Source: Phoronis pallida (taxonomy: Eukaryota > Phoronida > Phoronidae). Taken from it: DNA of 11,869 bases. Position 1 is the stretch's first letter; each line of letters begins with the position of its first letter. The notes beneath the pieces are model-generated. The model had not been told where the DNA came from. It made no database searches and was given only the letters and a program-made list of their open reading frames with translations. The stretch covers positions 1 through 11,869 of the forward strand of contig JAOXYC010196576.1 in the NCBI GenBank assembly GCA_028565715.1, written 5' to 3'. The position numbers were made by a program, and so were the translations under genes. Shown here piece after piece: positions 1 to 11,869 of this stretch.

Positions 1-4110
<4,110 letters not shown>

Positions 4111-4431
4111 CGGCCTCTTTTTAGCATTAAGAGGGCGATCCAATTATCAACTGAAAATCATGAATTCTTAATAATTCTTTCATTAATGTTTTGATAGTGT
4201 TTTCTATGCAAAAATGTATTTATATTTATATACTTTTGTGATAGTTACATTGTTTAGGTTTAGCATTTTGTATATATTTATACTGGTACTGTGTTCATAG
4301 CATGTAAAGAAATATTAGTTAATAATTTATTCGAAGTGACCTGCTATTAAATGTAAATACTTTGACTAAAACATTGAATTGTGATGGCAATTTTCATAAT
4401 GTCAATGTAAAATAGCAATAAGTTGTAAAGC

Positions 4432-4437
4432 AATAAA
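4432..4437 (+). terminator. TANC poly(A) signal AATAAA
   Basis: A canonical AATAAA follows about 320 bp of AT-rich DNA after the tandem array and is followed within 25 bp by a long T run. It is the best hexamer downstream of the TANC stop on this strand. Confidence 0.6.
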
Positions 4438-4455
4438 ACTGTTTCATATACAATA

Positions 4456-5130
4456 TATTTTTTTTTTATTCCAATGTTATAATTTATTACAAACTCTAAC
4501 ATGATCTGACACGATTATTATAATTTCACTCAGAACAAAAGCATATTTGACAAAAGAATATGTAATATAACCTAGTTTAGCAAGCAAAGACTAAATGTAC
4601 ACAATTCTCACTCAGCCTTTCAGCTTCTAAAAAAGCAATGTTCAATTCTATCACAGTTTTGTGAAGCAAGATTGTTTCGGTGATTGTTTTCAAAAACCTT
4701 TCCCAAATGTTCTGTCACTAGATTTCTGAAAGAGAGTCATGCTATTTTCAATTCTTCAAGTTTTGAACAAATAATGTTAAATCTTTCTCTTGAGTTTTGA
4801 ACAAATTATGTTTACCACATTTGCACCAACAAATTGGTGAAGCGAGATGGTTTCAGTTGTTAACCTTTCCTGAATGTTCACATCATGTCCAAGAGCGTCT
4901 ACTCTCTTTTCAACTTGAGTTTTGGATGGATACTGCAGCTGTATCAGATTCTGTTTTATACCATTCCCAAATGTTTACAACATGTGCGGATGAGAGTCTT
5001 GCTGTTTTCAATTCTTTCTCTGGAAATATGTCAAATATAAACATTTCGTTAAATGGATAATCAAATGCTTTTTTTCAAAAACCACCGTACCATGAACTAT
5101 TTAATATTGATATAACAGACAAAAATAAAG
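4456..5130. other. Intergenic region between convergent genes, with diverged tandem repeats
   Basis: It holds TTTATT at 4465-4470 (AATAAA on the - strand) and a diverged tandem repeat. The blocks at 4661-4775, 4837-4930 and about 4940-5022 share GTGAAGC(A/G)AGAT, CCTTTCC(C/T)(A/G)AATGTT and GAG(A/C)GTC-type cores followed by TTTTCAA(T/C)T. A 65-codon open frame on the - strand (about 4777-4975) looks amphipathic but has no start context. I do not call a gene here. Confidence 0.5.
4465..4470 (-). terminator. Possible minus-strand poly(A) signal AATAAA
   Basis: TTTATT on the + strand reads AATAAA on the - strand. It would serve NCAPG2 only if the last exon lies left of 5136. It faces the TANC signal at 4432-4437, so the two transcripts would overlap by a few tens of bases at most. 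Confidence 0.3.
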
Positions 5131-5136
5131 TTTATT
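5131..5136 (-). terminator. Candidate NCAPG2 poly(A) signal overlapping the stop codon
   Basis: On the - strand the in-frame stop and the hexamer are fused as TGAATAAA, sharing one A. T- and GT-rich DNA follows within 30 bp. If used, the 3' UTR would be only about 20-30 bases long. Confidence 0.4.
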
Positions 5137-5230
5137 CACCTGACAACTGGGTCCTCTATATCAGCAGAGGTTGACGTGTGTGTCTGTACAGTTATAACAC
5201 AGTCCTTGAGACCACGAGCAGACGGTTTCA
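5136..5230 (-). CDS. NCAPG2: NCAPG2 exon K (last or penultimate coding exon)
   Basis: Acceptor CTTCCACAG|TGAAAC; two bases, 30 codons and TGA at 5138-5136. It encodes KPSARGLKDCVITVQTHTST, which aligns with the basic helix near the end of human NCAPG2. The terminal CAG|GTGAAT is also a good donor. If spliced there (exon end 5140), an acceptor near 5024 would add about 20 residues. Confidence 0.75.
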
Positions 5231-8200
5231 CTGTGGAAGAAAAATATTTATAGCCAAAATAGAAATATTTCATAGTATGAAAACATGATTTGAAATAAAA
5301 AAGCTAAATTAAAAGCTTGCGGCTTTTTTGAAAACAGAAAAATTCGGAACTGGTGAAGTTCTGAATTTTTCTGTCTTTGCGAAATTTTATCACTTTTGGC
5401 CAGTAAAACCATACATTTATTTCGATCTACACAAGTTGCTTTATCCAAAATGATGACTTGTGCAAAAACATTAGTTTAGGCAATAGCTTACACCACAATA
5501 GAATAACATTTTAATGCATTCACTAAAATAGAATGTCGGTTTAGATAACTGGATATTAAAGAAATGAACACCCCCAGCCCTTCAAAACCAAATATTAGTA
5601 AATGTATTTTGAATAGAACTGTCCCATACAAATCCCTGTTTATTAGTTTGCTTACCTATACTGATGACATTTATCAGGTGTAACACTGCCAGGTGAGCTG
5701 AAGGGTCATCAAGAACACCTGACTTGATACATTGATGAAGTTCACTGGTGAAAGCACTGAAATGACAATCAAACGTGATATGAAATGATAGTTTTAACTT
5801 TAAATAAAAGTTTTTAAAGATGCACAAGCCTTATTCATGACTATAAAAGTCATAAAAACAAATTGCAGTAAACTTGCTTAATTAGAACTGCATGCGCCAT
5901 ACTTGGAATACTCCGTTATTTTTGGCTCCACCAATTAATGTGAATGCCTTCCTAAATGCCTTTTAAATAAGTACAACGATTTTCACTGCAATTTGTTTTT
6001 ATGACTTTTATGGTCATGGATAAGGCTTATGCATCTTTAAATACATTAATTTTCCAGAAGTAAATATTCGGTATAACAGTATATTACATGAGCTGCAACC
6101 TGGGCCTAATATCACTGCAATGACTAGCATTACAAGTTCAGGGGGCACCCACATGAAACATGTTGCTAAATTGCGATGTACGCCTTTAAAAATTCCTTAT
6201 AGATGATTGATATAACTAATCATAATTTTAAATTCTAATTTTCAGTTTGTACTATTATTGTGTTTTCTCTCCATTTAACTTAAATCACGCTTCAATGTGA
6301 TAAGGATATCTTAGCACAACTAATATACACACCCAAGTAAAGTATTTTTCTTTATAACTATGCTCAGAATACAATTAGTGAGTTTTGGAAGACTTGACAT
6401 AGTTGAATATTCTTTGTTTTCCACGTCCTGAAATAAAAGGAGAAAACAAATTTTAAAACCAAGATGTCTTATACACTTCAAATGTATTAACCAAAATGTT
6501 TGTAACATTTTAAAAAGTTAGTGAATGGGGTACTTTCCATCACATACCAATAGTGCTTCTCACATATTTGGAACTGTTGAACTTCGAATGTGAAATTTAC
6601 GATTTATTCAAAGAAAGATTTCATTTTTGAAGCCATGTAATTCAGCATTAGAAATATTAAACATTCATGAGAATCCGAAATTCTTGAGAAAACCATCATA
6701 GTTATGTGACAATACCACTTTAAACATTTGAAAATGATGCAGACATATTTACAAAGCTTTGAGTCAATTTAAAAAGCAAATGACAATTTTCCAAGTCACA
6801 AACCTCGTTCACAGAACTGATCATCTCGGCGACCGTGGCTGTCATGATAGTCCCCATCAAGTCGTGCTGGTCATCTGATGCATCAGTGACGTGTCTCTGA
6901 TAATATGTCTGTAGTATACCACTAAGTGCTGGCTTAACTGATGTGATCACCTTTGGAATAAATATAAAGAGTGTCATGATATTGAAGTTTATAAGTCTGG
7001 TCAACATGACTTACCGAATTTTAAACATTACATGTTACGAGGCGACATCTAGCCTCTTCATCACATGTTAGCCGAATGGGAAGTCTCGCCTCCAGTTTGA
7101 CCTGTCGTGCATACCACTAAGGGCTGGCTTAACTGATGGGATCAATGAAAATATATACCTTGCCTGGTACTCTGGCACTGATTAAGGCAGAGCCCAAAAT
7201 ATATCAGTTTTTCATATAGTTTATATATTTTATTAATACAACTGTTGCGATTACATACATATTCCGATTTTTCTAATAAGGAAATGTTCTACTCTTTTTC
7301 ATCTAACATACCTTGCCAACTGATGGTGCATCTTTCTGTATAAGTGAGGCGAGGCTCTTGATAACTTTACCCATCATGCCTGGCACAATGTCACCATGGG
7401 AACCAACCCCCTCATCAGCCTCACTTTCATGTGTGAAGGTGTGTTCGGTGATTTGGTACAATAAATCAGCCACAAGAGGGAGTATGTGCCCATCAGAATC
7501 TAAACAGAAAATGTTTCATAGATAACCATTTTTTTGTATTGTATCAAAACCGGCATTTTACCCAGATCAACAGTTAAAACAGATTAAATACACTTTTAAA
7601 CCTGTTATGTACTTTCTGAAATGACAACGCAAACAGGTGGCTTTATTCACAACAAACTATAATTCTTACCTCTCTCCAAGACATTGCTAGTTAAGCTAGC
7701 TAGCTGAGATGCAAACTCCTGATCACCCACACCAATCAATAACATGTTGCTCGAGATCGTTAGTAATATCTGGAAAACAGATGAATGTTACAAAATATAA
7801 AACTAAACACATTGATTGAATAACACCAAAAAACGAGGGACCACAACATTCGGTGGCTACCCAACATTCTTGGATGCATGCTGCCCACTCGCATGCTGTA
7901 CGATAAAGAAAATATTTCAATTTAAGAAATCCCTTCTTGATCATTTAATTTTGACAAAAGGTTAGATTTTTTTGCTAACAATGTCACATCCCTCAGAAGC
8001 TTGGAAAAAATTGATGCATTTATAATAAAGATACAAATAAATGTATCCTTTACTGGCCGAAAGTAGGGTTGGGTACCAGTATTTACAAATCGGTTCGATA
8101 CTGATACCGGTACTACAAAATCGATACCGGTGTTTTTTCGGTATCGATACCGAGTATTTTAGGCCCGGAGGTGCAGTGGTCGAGTTGTCGAGAATGCCCA

Positions 8201-11200
8201 ATTTAGTCTAGTGCCCGGGTCTAGCGCTTGCCAGATGCAAGATTTTCTAATCATCTGTAACAGTTCTTCAAAGAGGGATCATTTTCATACCATTTTTGAT
8301 GTGAAGTGAAGCCACACTTTTGACCATTTTGGCATTTTTACCATCAGGTAGCGCCTTTGCCGTGCAATGCAAATAGTTTTTTTTTTCAAAGTATCGATTT
8401 TGGCACCGACTACTTTTCGTTTCGGTATTTTACCGGTATTTTTCGTTCGGTTATTCGGTCTGATACTGGCACCGGATACTGGTACCCAACCCTAGCCGAA
8501 AGTGATAAATTATGAAAGACAGAAATATTTCCAGACCGGTTTCGTAGTTTTCTGTCTTCAAAATTTATAAAAAAAATGACACTCAAAATACCTTAATAAT
8601 CTTCAGTGACAGCTCACACAGTGTGGGTGCCTCCGCCTCTGCTGCTGAACGCTTCTGAAGCTCGGGTTTACCGTCGTCACGTAACATAAACATCAGTTCC
8701 ATATCAGCCCAGGTCAGTAGCTGTTCAAACGCTGCTATTGTCGAATCATTTTTGTCCTCCTATAATTCAGAAATGACACATCTATACGGTAAGTCCAGCA
8801 GACAAGACTCAAAAATTTGTCAAATCGTTTATTCTGGATGAATCATATTCTACAATAATTCACACACCTTTACATAGAATACCAATTGTGAGATCATAAT
8901 AAGAAATTCAATTTAATTTGTTAATAACTAAAGACGGAAATTTCAACAAATTTTGAGTCTGGCGTCCATTTTTTCCTCTCATGAAATAATATATCAATAG
9001 TATACAAAGTCATAAATATTTTTGTTGTTGTTGCTTGATGTTTAGAAAGTGCAATTTTACAAACTTTCATTATCAATGGCCTTTATATATTTTGACAAAA
9101 GATGATTTTAGTCAAGAATAACACTTCAAAATTGATGCAATCTCAAACAAAACGAAAAAGTATTAAAAACTATTGCACGTACCGAGTCATAAAGGATAAC
9201 TTCCATCTTGCAGTATAGTTCAAATGCCTCTACCAGGAAGTCGTCAGTCAGGTGGTCTGATAATTGGCCACCAGAGGTCAGTCTTTTCACAATACATGTC
9301 TAGAATAAAATGAGAGGATTGATTCATTTCAATTTCAAGAACGCAAGAAAAGTACACATTTTTTTCATTTTGAAAAGAATTAGGAAAATTTTGACTAACA
9401 GATCTGTATTCCTACTTTTAAGAAAGACATTGTTTAATATTAAGCATTAAATTTAATCATTAAATTTATTCCTTTCCTGAGCAACAAAAGAACTTGCAAC
9501 CAATAAAACTTTATACAAGCAACAGTGACTCATTTAACTAGATTTACAATCAGTGCTATGATATTACCCAGTTTTAATGCTGGATTCCTGACCAATAAAT
9601 AATAAGAATACTTAGATTGACAAAAACTGGTATACCTCACTAGATTAAAATTCTAAATGTTTTGGGCACTACCATTGGTCACTGGAAAATAACATGAAAT
9701 CACCCAACATGATTCTAAGCCATACCTTTACAGTTTTTAACAATTCAGTTACTTCCCGGAGTCGTGGTTTAGCAATTTCCAGCATGTACGTATGACAGAC
9801 ATTCTCCTTGATGAGGTGTGTAAGATAGCGAACAGCCAGACTTGGCTTGGGTCCAACAGGTTCATTGAAGGTAACTTGACGTCCACGCTTGGAGCTCTAA
9901 AATAAATAATAAACATCAGAATAAATGAAAAAATAACAAATTAAAGAAAATCAGCAACAAATTCTACAAGTTGAATTCCAATCTTTGGCAAGGCGGACAG
10001 CCTCGCTATCCTTCCAACTTTTACAGTATTCTGTACATTTAAAGAACAATTTAATCTATTACTTGAACTTACTGGTTAAAAACATGACAAAGCATCCTTT
10101 TAACAAGGTCGTCTGCGAGAAGGACGCAATGCAGTGCTTTTAACCAGTAAGTTCAAGTAATAGATGTATTTTTTCATCATGTCTACATCAACTGGATGAA
10201 TCAATATATCCACTCTGTTATTCTGCATATTACCAATTAAAATGAATTGACACGTCATCATTTCATGGAAGTTGTGTATTTAAACAATGCATTCTTTTAA
10301 AGTATTTCAAACCTTTGTCTTTCTCATCAATTGAGAATCCTCTTCCAAATCGAATCCAGCCGAAAGCCAATCCGAAATCAAATCCAGAACTTCTTTGTGT
10401 TTTCCCCATTTACACATGGACTCCAAGATGGTTCCGTATTCCTCTGTAGAACTCTCGACGGGGAGGGACTTCAGTTTTGACAGACAGGTCTGGCTAACTG
10501 AAGCTGTTGTGTTTGCAGGTAGGAATCCAGCAATGAAGATTAACGTGTCATATGCCCTTGGGTCAGTGAAAACTGTGAAGAAGTCTTTGAGAGAGCGACC
10601 AAACTTGGCATGCAGTTTTTTCTCTATTTCTGCATTACCAGGCTGCAAGATTAACCAATGTCAAGATATAATGAACTTTTTTTACAGGCGATGCGATAAC
10701 CAAAATAAATTATGTTGCATGCAGTTTAAAAAAGTTGTTCACTGCTGTAACATTACAGCAGTGAACTTAAAAGCGGTCTTGGCCGCATAGTAAGCACAGT
10801 TTCATTTATTCATAAATATTTGGACAATTCTTTCATATTATACCGGTGTAAGTTGCATAAAAAATATCCACTGGGAATTGGAGTTCCAAATGTTTCTGTC
10901 TTTGCAAAATTATGAAAACAACACTCATAATGTCCAATAAACCCATTTCATGACAATTCTCAGTTATTCCCCAATACCTTTTGTAGTTGCCAGTATATTC
11001 CTGCCCACAGTACTGCAATCGTCTCCAGAAATCCTGTCATAGTCTCGCCATCGTCAACCATTGACAGTTCCCTCGTCATATCATTCTCTTTATCCTGCTC
11101 TGTAGTGTCCAGTTGGCTGGCATTCGCTGTTGAATCAGGTCTTTCTTTGGCCACACAGCCGCGTAAACATCGGCACAAGAGGAGCATAAACTTTGCTGAA

Positions 11201-11268
11201 ATGTCATTTTGATAGTAGACATTATTCTTATCATAGACTGAACTCAGGCCATCGTAGAAAACGACTGA
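5136..11268 (-). CDS. NCAPG2: Condensin-2 complex subunit G2, C-terminal half (11 exons, 5' partial)
   Basis: NCAPG2 is the HEAT-repeat G2 subunit of condensin II; with SMC2, SMC4, NCAPD3 and NCAPH2 it compacts chromosomes in the nucleus. Eleven exons (10978-11268, 10313-10642, 9726-9896, 9183-9299, 8592-8759, 7670-7769, 7312-7499, 6804-6950, 6333-6427, 5656-5756, 5136-5230) join in consistent phase to about 600 residues. Matches to human NCAPG2, in order: an acidic segment then LSMVDDGETMTGFLETIAVL; VFTDPRA, FLPANT, EEYGTILESMCKWGKHKEVL with DLISDWL; PKPSLAVRYLTHLI; NMLLIGVGDQEF; LPKLTNCILSIVIKK; HLAVLHLINVISI. Each aligns with its human counterpart in order and spacing. The human protein is about 1,140 residues, so this is a little over half. 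The C-terminal end is uncertain by about 20 residues. Confidence 0.93.
5320..5424 (-). repeat. Dispersed repeat copy A (NCAPG2 intron 5231-5655)
   Basis: On the - strand this reads ATAAATGTAT, TTTACTGGCC, AAAGTGATAAA, AAAGACAGAAA, then a foldback core. The core is a hairpin: 5336-5351 pairs with 5357-5372 at 15 of 16 positions. The same order of blocks recurs at 8034-8570 and partly at 10868-10950. Confidence 0.7.
5656..5756 (-). CDS. NCAPG2: NCAPG2 exon J
   Basis: Acceptor GTCATTTCAG|TGCTTT, donor ATAG|GTAAGC; one base, 33 codons, one base. It encodes AFTSELHQCIKSGVLDD and HLAVLHLINVISI, matching the human SFLDELKACVASND and VHIILVINAG segments. Confidence 0.9.
5814..6040. mobile_element. 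TTAA-flanked foldback MITE
   Basis: About 60 bp at the left (from 5814) recur inverted at the right (to 6040) with only a few mismatches; shared blocks include AAGATGCA, AAGCCTTAT and CATAAAAACAAATTGCAGT. Both ends carry TTAA (5814-5817 and 6037-6040), as expected for a piggyBac-type non-autonomous element. TTAA is palindromic, so it may belong to the inverted repeat. The centre has no coding capacity. It lies in the intron between exons J and I. Confidence 0.8.
6333..6427 (-). CDS. NCAPG2: NCAPG2 exon I
   Basis: Acceptor TATTTCAG|GACGTG, donor CTTGG|GTGTGT; 31 codons plus two bases. It encodes MSSLPKLTNCILSIVIKKNT, matching the human SDLPPFSRCLIGIIIKSSN segment. The donor was chosen because it alone restores frame into the next exon. 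Confidence 0.88.
6804..6950 (-). CDS. NCAPG2: NCAPG2 exon H
   Basis: Acceptor TTCCAAAG|GTGATC, donor AACGAG|GTTTGT; 49 codons, phase 0. It encodes SVKPALSGILQTYYQRHVTD and LMGTIMTATVAEMISSV, aligning with the human SVQRPLHEFITAVQSRH segment. A 34-bp piece of this exon recurs in the adjacent intron. Confidence 0.88.
6951..7311 (-). other. NCAPG2 intron between exons G and H
   Basis: It contains the exon-H relic at 7111-7144 and, just left of it, a GC-richer patch (about 7035-7110) unlike the surrounding AT-rich DNA, so this stretch may be inserted. Nothing else is recognised. Confidence 0.6.
7111..7144. repeat. NCAPG2: Relic copy of an NCAPG2 exon H fragment
   Basis: Positions 7111-7144 match exon positions 6916-6949 at 32 of 34 bases in the same orientation; both differences are T to G on the + strand. 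The copy lacks the AG acceptor, so it should not be spliced. Confidence 0.8.
7312..7499 (-). CDS. NCAPG2: NCAPG2 exon G
   Basis: Acceptor CTGTTTAG|ATTCTG, donor GGCAAG|GTATG; two bases plus 62 codons. It encodes LPLVADLLYQITEHT, an acidic loop, then PGMMGKVIKSLASLIQK, placed like the SLLLDILKEITG helix and following helix of human NCAPG2. Confidence 0.88.
7670..7769 (-). CDS. NCAPG2: NCAPG2 exon F
   Basis: Acceptor GTTTTCCAG|ATATTA, donor AGAG|GTAAGA; 33 codons plus one base. It encodes NMLLIGVGDQEFASQLA, very close to the VVMVGLGDHQFQMQLL motif of vertebrate NCAPG2. Confidence 0.9.
8034..8570 (+). repeat. Dispersed repeat copy B, split by a MITE
   Basis: Removing the element at 8064-8494 and one 8-bp target copy joins TTTACTGGCC to AAAGTGATAAA and AAAGACAGAAA, the same block order as copy A read on the - strand. 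The foldback core and a TTTTCTGTCTTCAAAA end follow. Confidence 0.7.
8064..8494. mobile_element. hAT-like MITE, 431 bp, with 8-bp target site duplication
   Basis: Perfect 19-bp terminal inverted repeats start TAGGGTTGGGTACCAGTAT (8064-8082 and 8476-8494). The flanks are identical 8-bp copies GCCGAAAG at 8056-8063 and 8495-8502. An 8-bp duplication is typical of hAT elements. Subterminal DNA is rich in GATACCGGTA-like palindromes. No transposase is encoded, so it is non-autonomous. The intact duplication suggests a fairly recent insertion. Confidence 0.9.
8592..8759 (-). CDS. NCAPG2: NCAPG2 exon E
   Basis: Acceptor AATTATAG|GAGGAC, donor ATTAAG|GTATTT; 56 codons, phase 0. It encodes FEQLLTWADMELMFMLRDDG and a charged, alanine/glutamate-rich helix. 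Similarity to human is lower than in neighbouring exons, but the phase, length and order fit. Confidence 0.85.
8760..9182 (-). other. NCAPG2 intron with a weak foldback
   Basis: GACTCAAAAATTTGTCAAAT near 8806-8825 is roughly the inverse of ATTTCAACAAATTTTGAGTC near 8940-8959, which bounds about 155 bp of AT-rich DNA. It could be an old foldback element. Nothing else is recognised here, nor in the intron at 9300-9725. Confidence 0.45.
9183..9299 (-). CDS. NCAPG2: NCAPG2 exon D
   Basis: Acceptor TTATTCTAG|ACATG, donor TCG|GTACGT; 39 codons, phase 0. It encodes SGGQLSDHL then LVEAFELYCKMEVILYDS, which aligns with the AFGLHCRLSIHLQHKF helix of human NCAPG2. Confidence 0.88.
9726..9896 (-). CDS. 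NCAPG2: NCAPG2 exon C
   Basis: Acceptor TTATTTTAG|AGCTCC, donor GTAAAG|GTATG; 57 codons, phase 0. It encodes SSKRGRQVTF followed by GPKPSLAVRYLTHLIKEN and KPRLREVTELLKTVK, matching the KPELALVYIEYLL helix region and the following basic helix of human NCAPG2. Confidence 0.92.
10054..10165. repeat. Perfect 28-bp inverted repeat (112-bp foldback)
   Basis: Positions 10054-10081 and 10138-10165 are exact inverted copies (outer ATCTATTACTTGAACTTACT, inner end GGTTAAAA) around a 56-bp GC-richer loop. The loop holds a weaker inner pair, CATCCTT and AAGGACG. It lies in the intron between exons B and C. No obvious target duplication is visible. Confidence 0.85.
10313..10642 (-). CDS. NCAPG2: NCAPG2 exon B
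   Basis: Acceptor ATCTTGCAG|CCTGG, donor ACAAAG|GTTTG; 110 codons, phase 0. It is the strongest NCAPG2 match in the window: KFGRSLKDFFTVFTDPRA, FIAGFLPANT, TILESMCKWGKHKEVLDLIS and DWL align without gaps to the human helical repeats. The long open frame on the + strand here is an antisense shadow. Confidence 0.95.
10737..10766. repeat. Perfect 14-bp palindrome with 2-bp centre
   Basis: GTTCACTGCTGTAA at 10737-10750 and its exact inverse at 10753-10766 flank CA. It lies in the intron between exons A and B and could be the centre of an old foldback element. Confidence 0.75.
10868..10950 (+). repeat. Dispersed repeat copy C (diverged, partial)
   Basis: GGAATTGGAGTTC followed by TTTCTGTCTTTGCAAAATT parallels GGAACTGGTGAAGTTC and TTTCTGTCTTTGCGAAATT of copy A on the + strand. 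The remainder is weakly similar (GTCCAATAAACCC against GGCCAGTAAAACC). Confidence 0.5.
10978..11268 (-). CDS. NCAPG2: NCAPG2 exon A (first in window)
   Basis: Acceptor TTGTTTCAG|TCAGTC, donor CAAAAG|GTATTG; 97 codons, phase 0 at both ends. It encodes FYDGLSSVYDKNNVYYQNDI, a cysteine-bearing helix LLLCRCLRGCV, an acidic Asp/Glu/Thr-rich spacer, then the MTGFLETIAVLWAGIY helix. The preceding exon is not in the window. Confidence 0.9.
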
Positions 11269-11869
11269 CTGAAACAATTGCGAGAGGTCTTCCTTTTTTT
11301 GCCAAAAGTAGTCGAATAGGGGAACAGACTGTCAGTCAAGAGGGGTTGTGAAAGAGACTAGTCTTATAACTGCTTTTTTTTAATTTCGGAATAAAATAAT
11401 TGTGCAGACAAAATTTTGATGAATCTTGTGCGTGATATTGTTTGCATGAATAGGGGCCATTTAATGGTAAGGAAACACTTAGTGACAAACTATTCTAACA
11501 TAAGTCAACATTGTATTGTTTTCTGAGGGGAACAATCTACTTGGCTGTATATTTTACTGAACTTTGAATGAATAACAAAAAAGAACTTTTTTATCACTTA
11601 ACAATCCTTATATTCGAATTCATATAACAAACTCATACTTTGTATTATGAGTTTGGTACTTTGATATGACTTAGCACACAGAAAACGCATTGTGCACGAC
11701 ACATGCATAATGCTTTAGAACTTAAAGAATTGTAAAGGTCAAGAACGTAAAGAATTGAAACTCTCACATTTTTTCGCAAATTGGCGATGTTGAGTGATAA
11801 AATGATTCTTAAATTCATGGGAAGTAATACCACCTTTTATTGGATGAGATTTTGAAAAATCATAGAACG
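11269..11869 (-). other. NCAPG2 intron upstream of exon A, nothing recognised
   Basis: No open frame here resembles the preceding NCAPG2 segment, so the upstream exon lies beyond the window. A small direct repeat (AGAACTTAAAGAATTG at 11717 and AGAACGTAAAGAATTG at 11742) and a 10-bp hairpin near 11628-11655 are the only structures seen. Confidence 0.6.

Noticed and set aside
7313-7525. 70-codon open frame on the + strand
   Set aside because: Antisense shadow of NCAPG2 exon G.
8064-8494. Transposase gene inside the MITE
   Set aside because: No open frame in the element resembles a hAT transposase; at 431 bp it is non-autonomous.
10395-10790. 131-codon open frame on the + strand
   Set aside because: It is antisense to NCAPG2 exon B, which carries the clear homology; its tail runs into the intron palindrome.

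Overview
This is a eukaryotic window: two multi-exon genes with GT-AG introns of roughly 170-820 bp, polypyrimidine acceptors, AATAAA poly(A) signals and MITE-like inverted repeats in AT-rich introns. The protein sequences look animal. Compact introns, many foldback repeats and moderate divergence from the human proteins suggest a marine invertebrate, perhaps a lophotrochozoan such as a mollusc; the species guess is weak, the gene calls are strong.

Positions 1-4455 (+ strand) hold the 3' end of a TANC-family gene (TANC1/TANC2; rolling pebbles in flies). Seven exons can be joined in frame and encode the last 397 residues: about six ankyrin repeats, three TPRs and a very short tail ending in the PDZ-ligand-like E-T-A-L. 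The last coding stretch and stop codon are the first unit of a ~100-bp tandem array that fills the first part of the 3' UTR.

Positions 4456-5135 separate the two convergent genes. They hold diverged tandem repeats and poly(A) signals on both strands.

Positions 5136-11268 (- strand) hold the C-terminal half of NCAPG2, the HEAT-repeat G2 subunit of condensin II. Eleven exons join in consistent phase and give about 600 residues. The exact 3' end is ambiguous, because the in-frame TGA also lies inside a good splice donor. The gene's 5' half lies beyond the right edge.

The NCAPG2 introns carry most of the non-genic structure: a 431-bp hAT-like MITE with an intact 8-bp target duplication, nested in an older dispersed repeat that has two more copies in this gene; a TTAA-flanked foldback element of about 227 bp; a perfect 28-bp inverted repeat; and a 34-bp relic copy of an exon fragment. 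I see no functional link between the two genes, and no undescribed multi-gene system. The most unusual feature is the tandem array that overlaps the TANC C-terminus.
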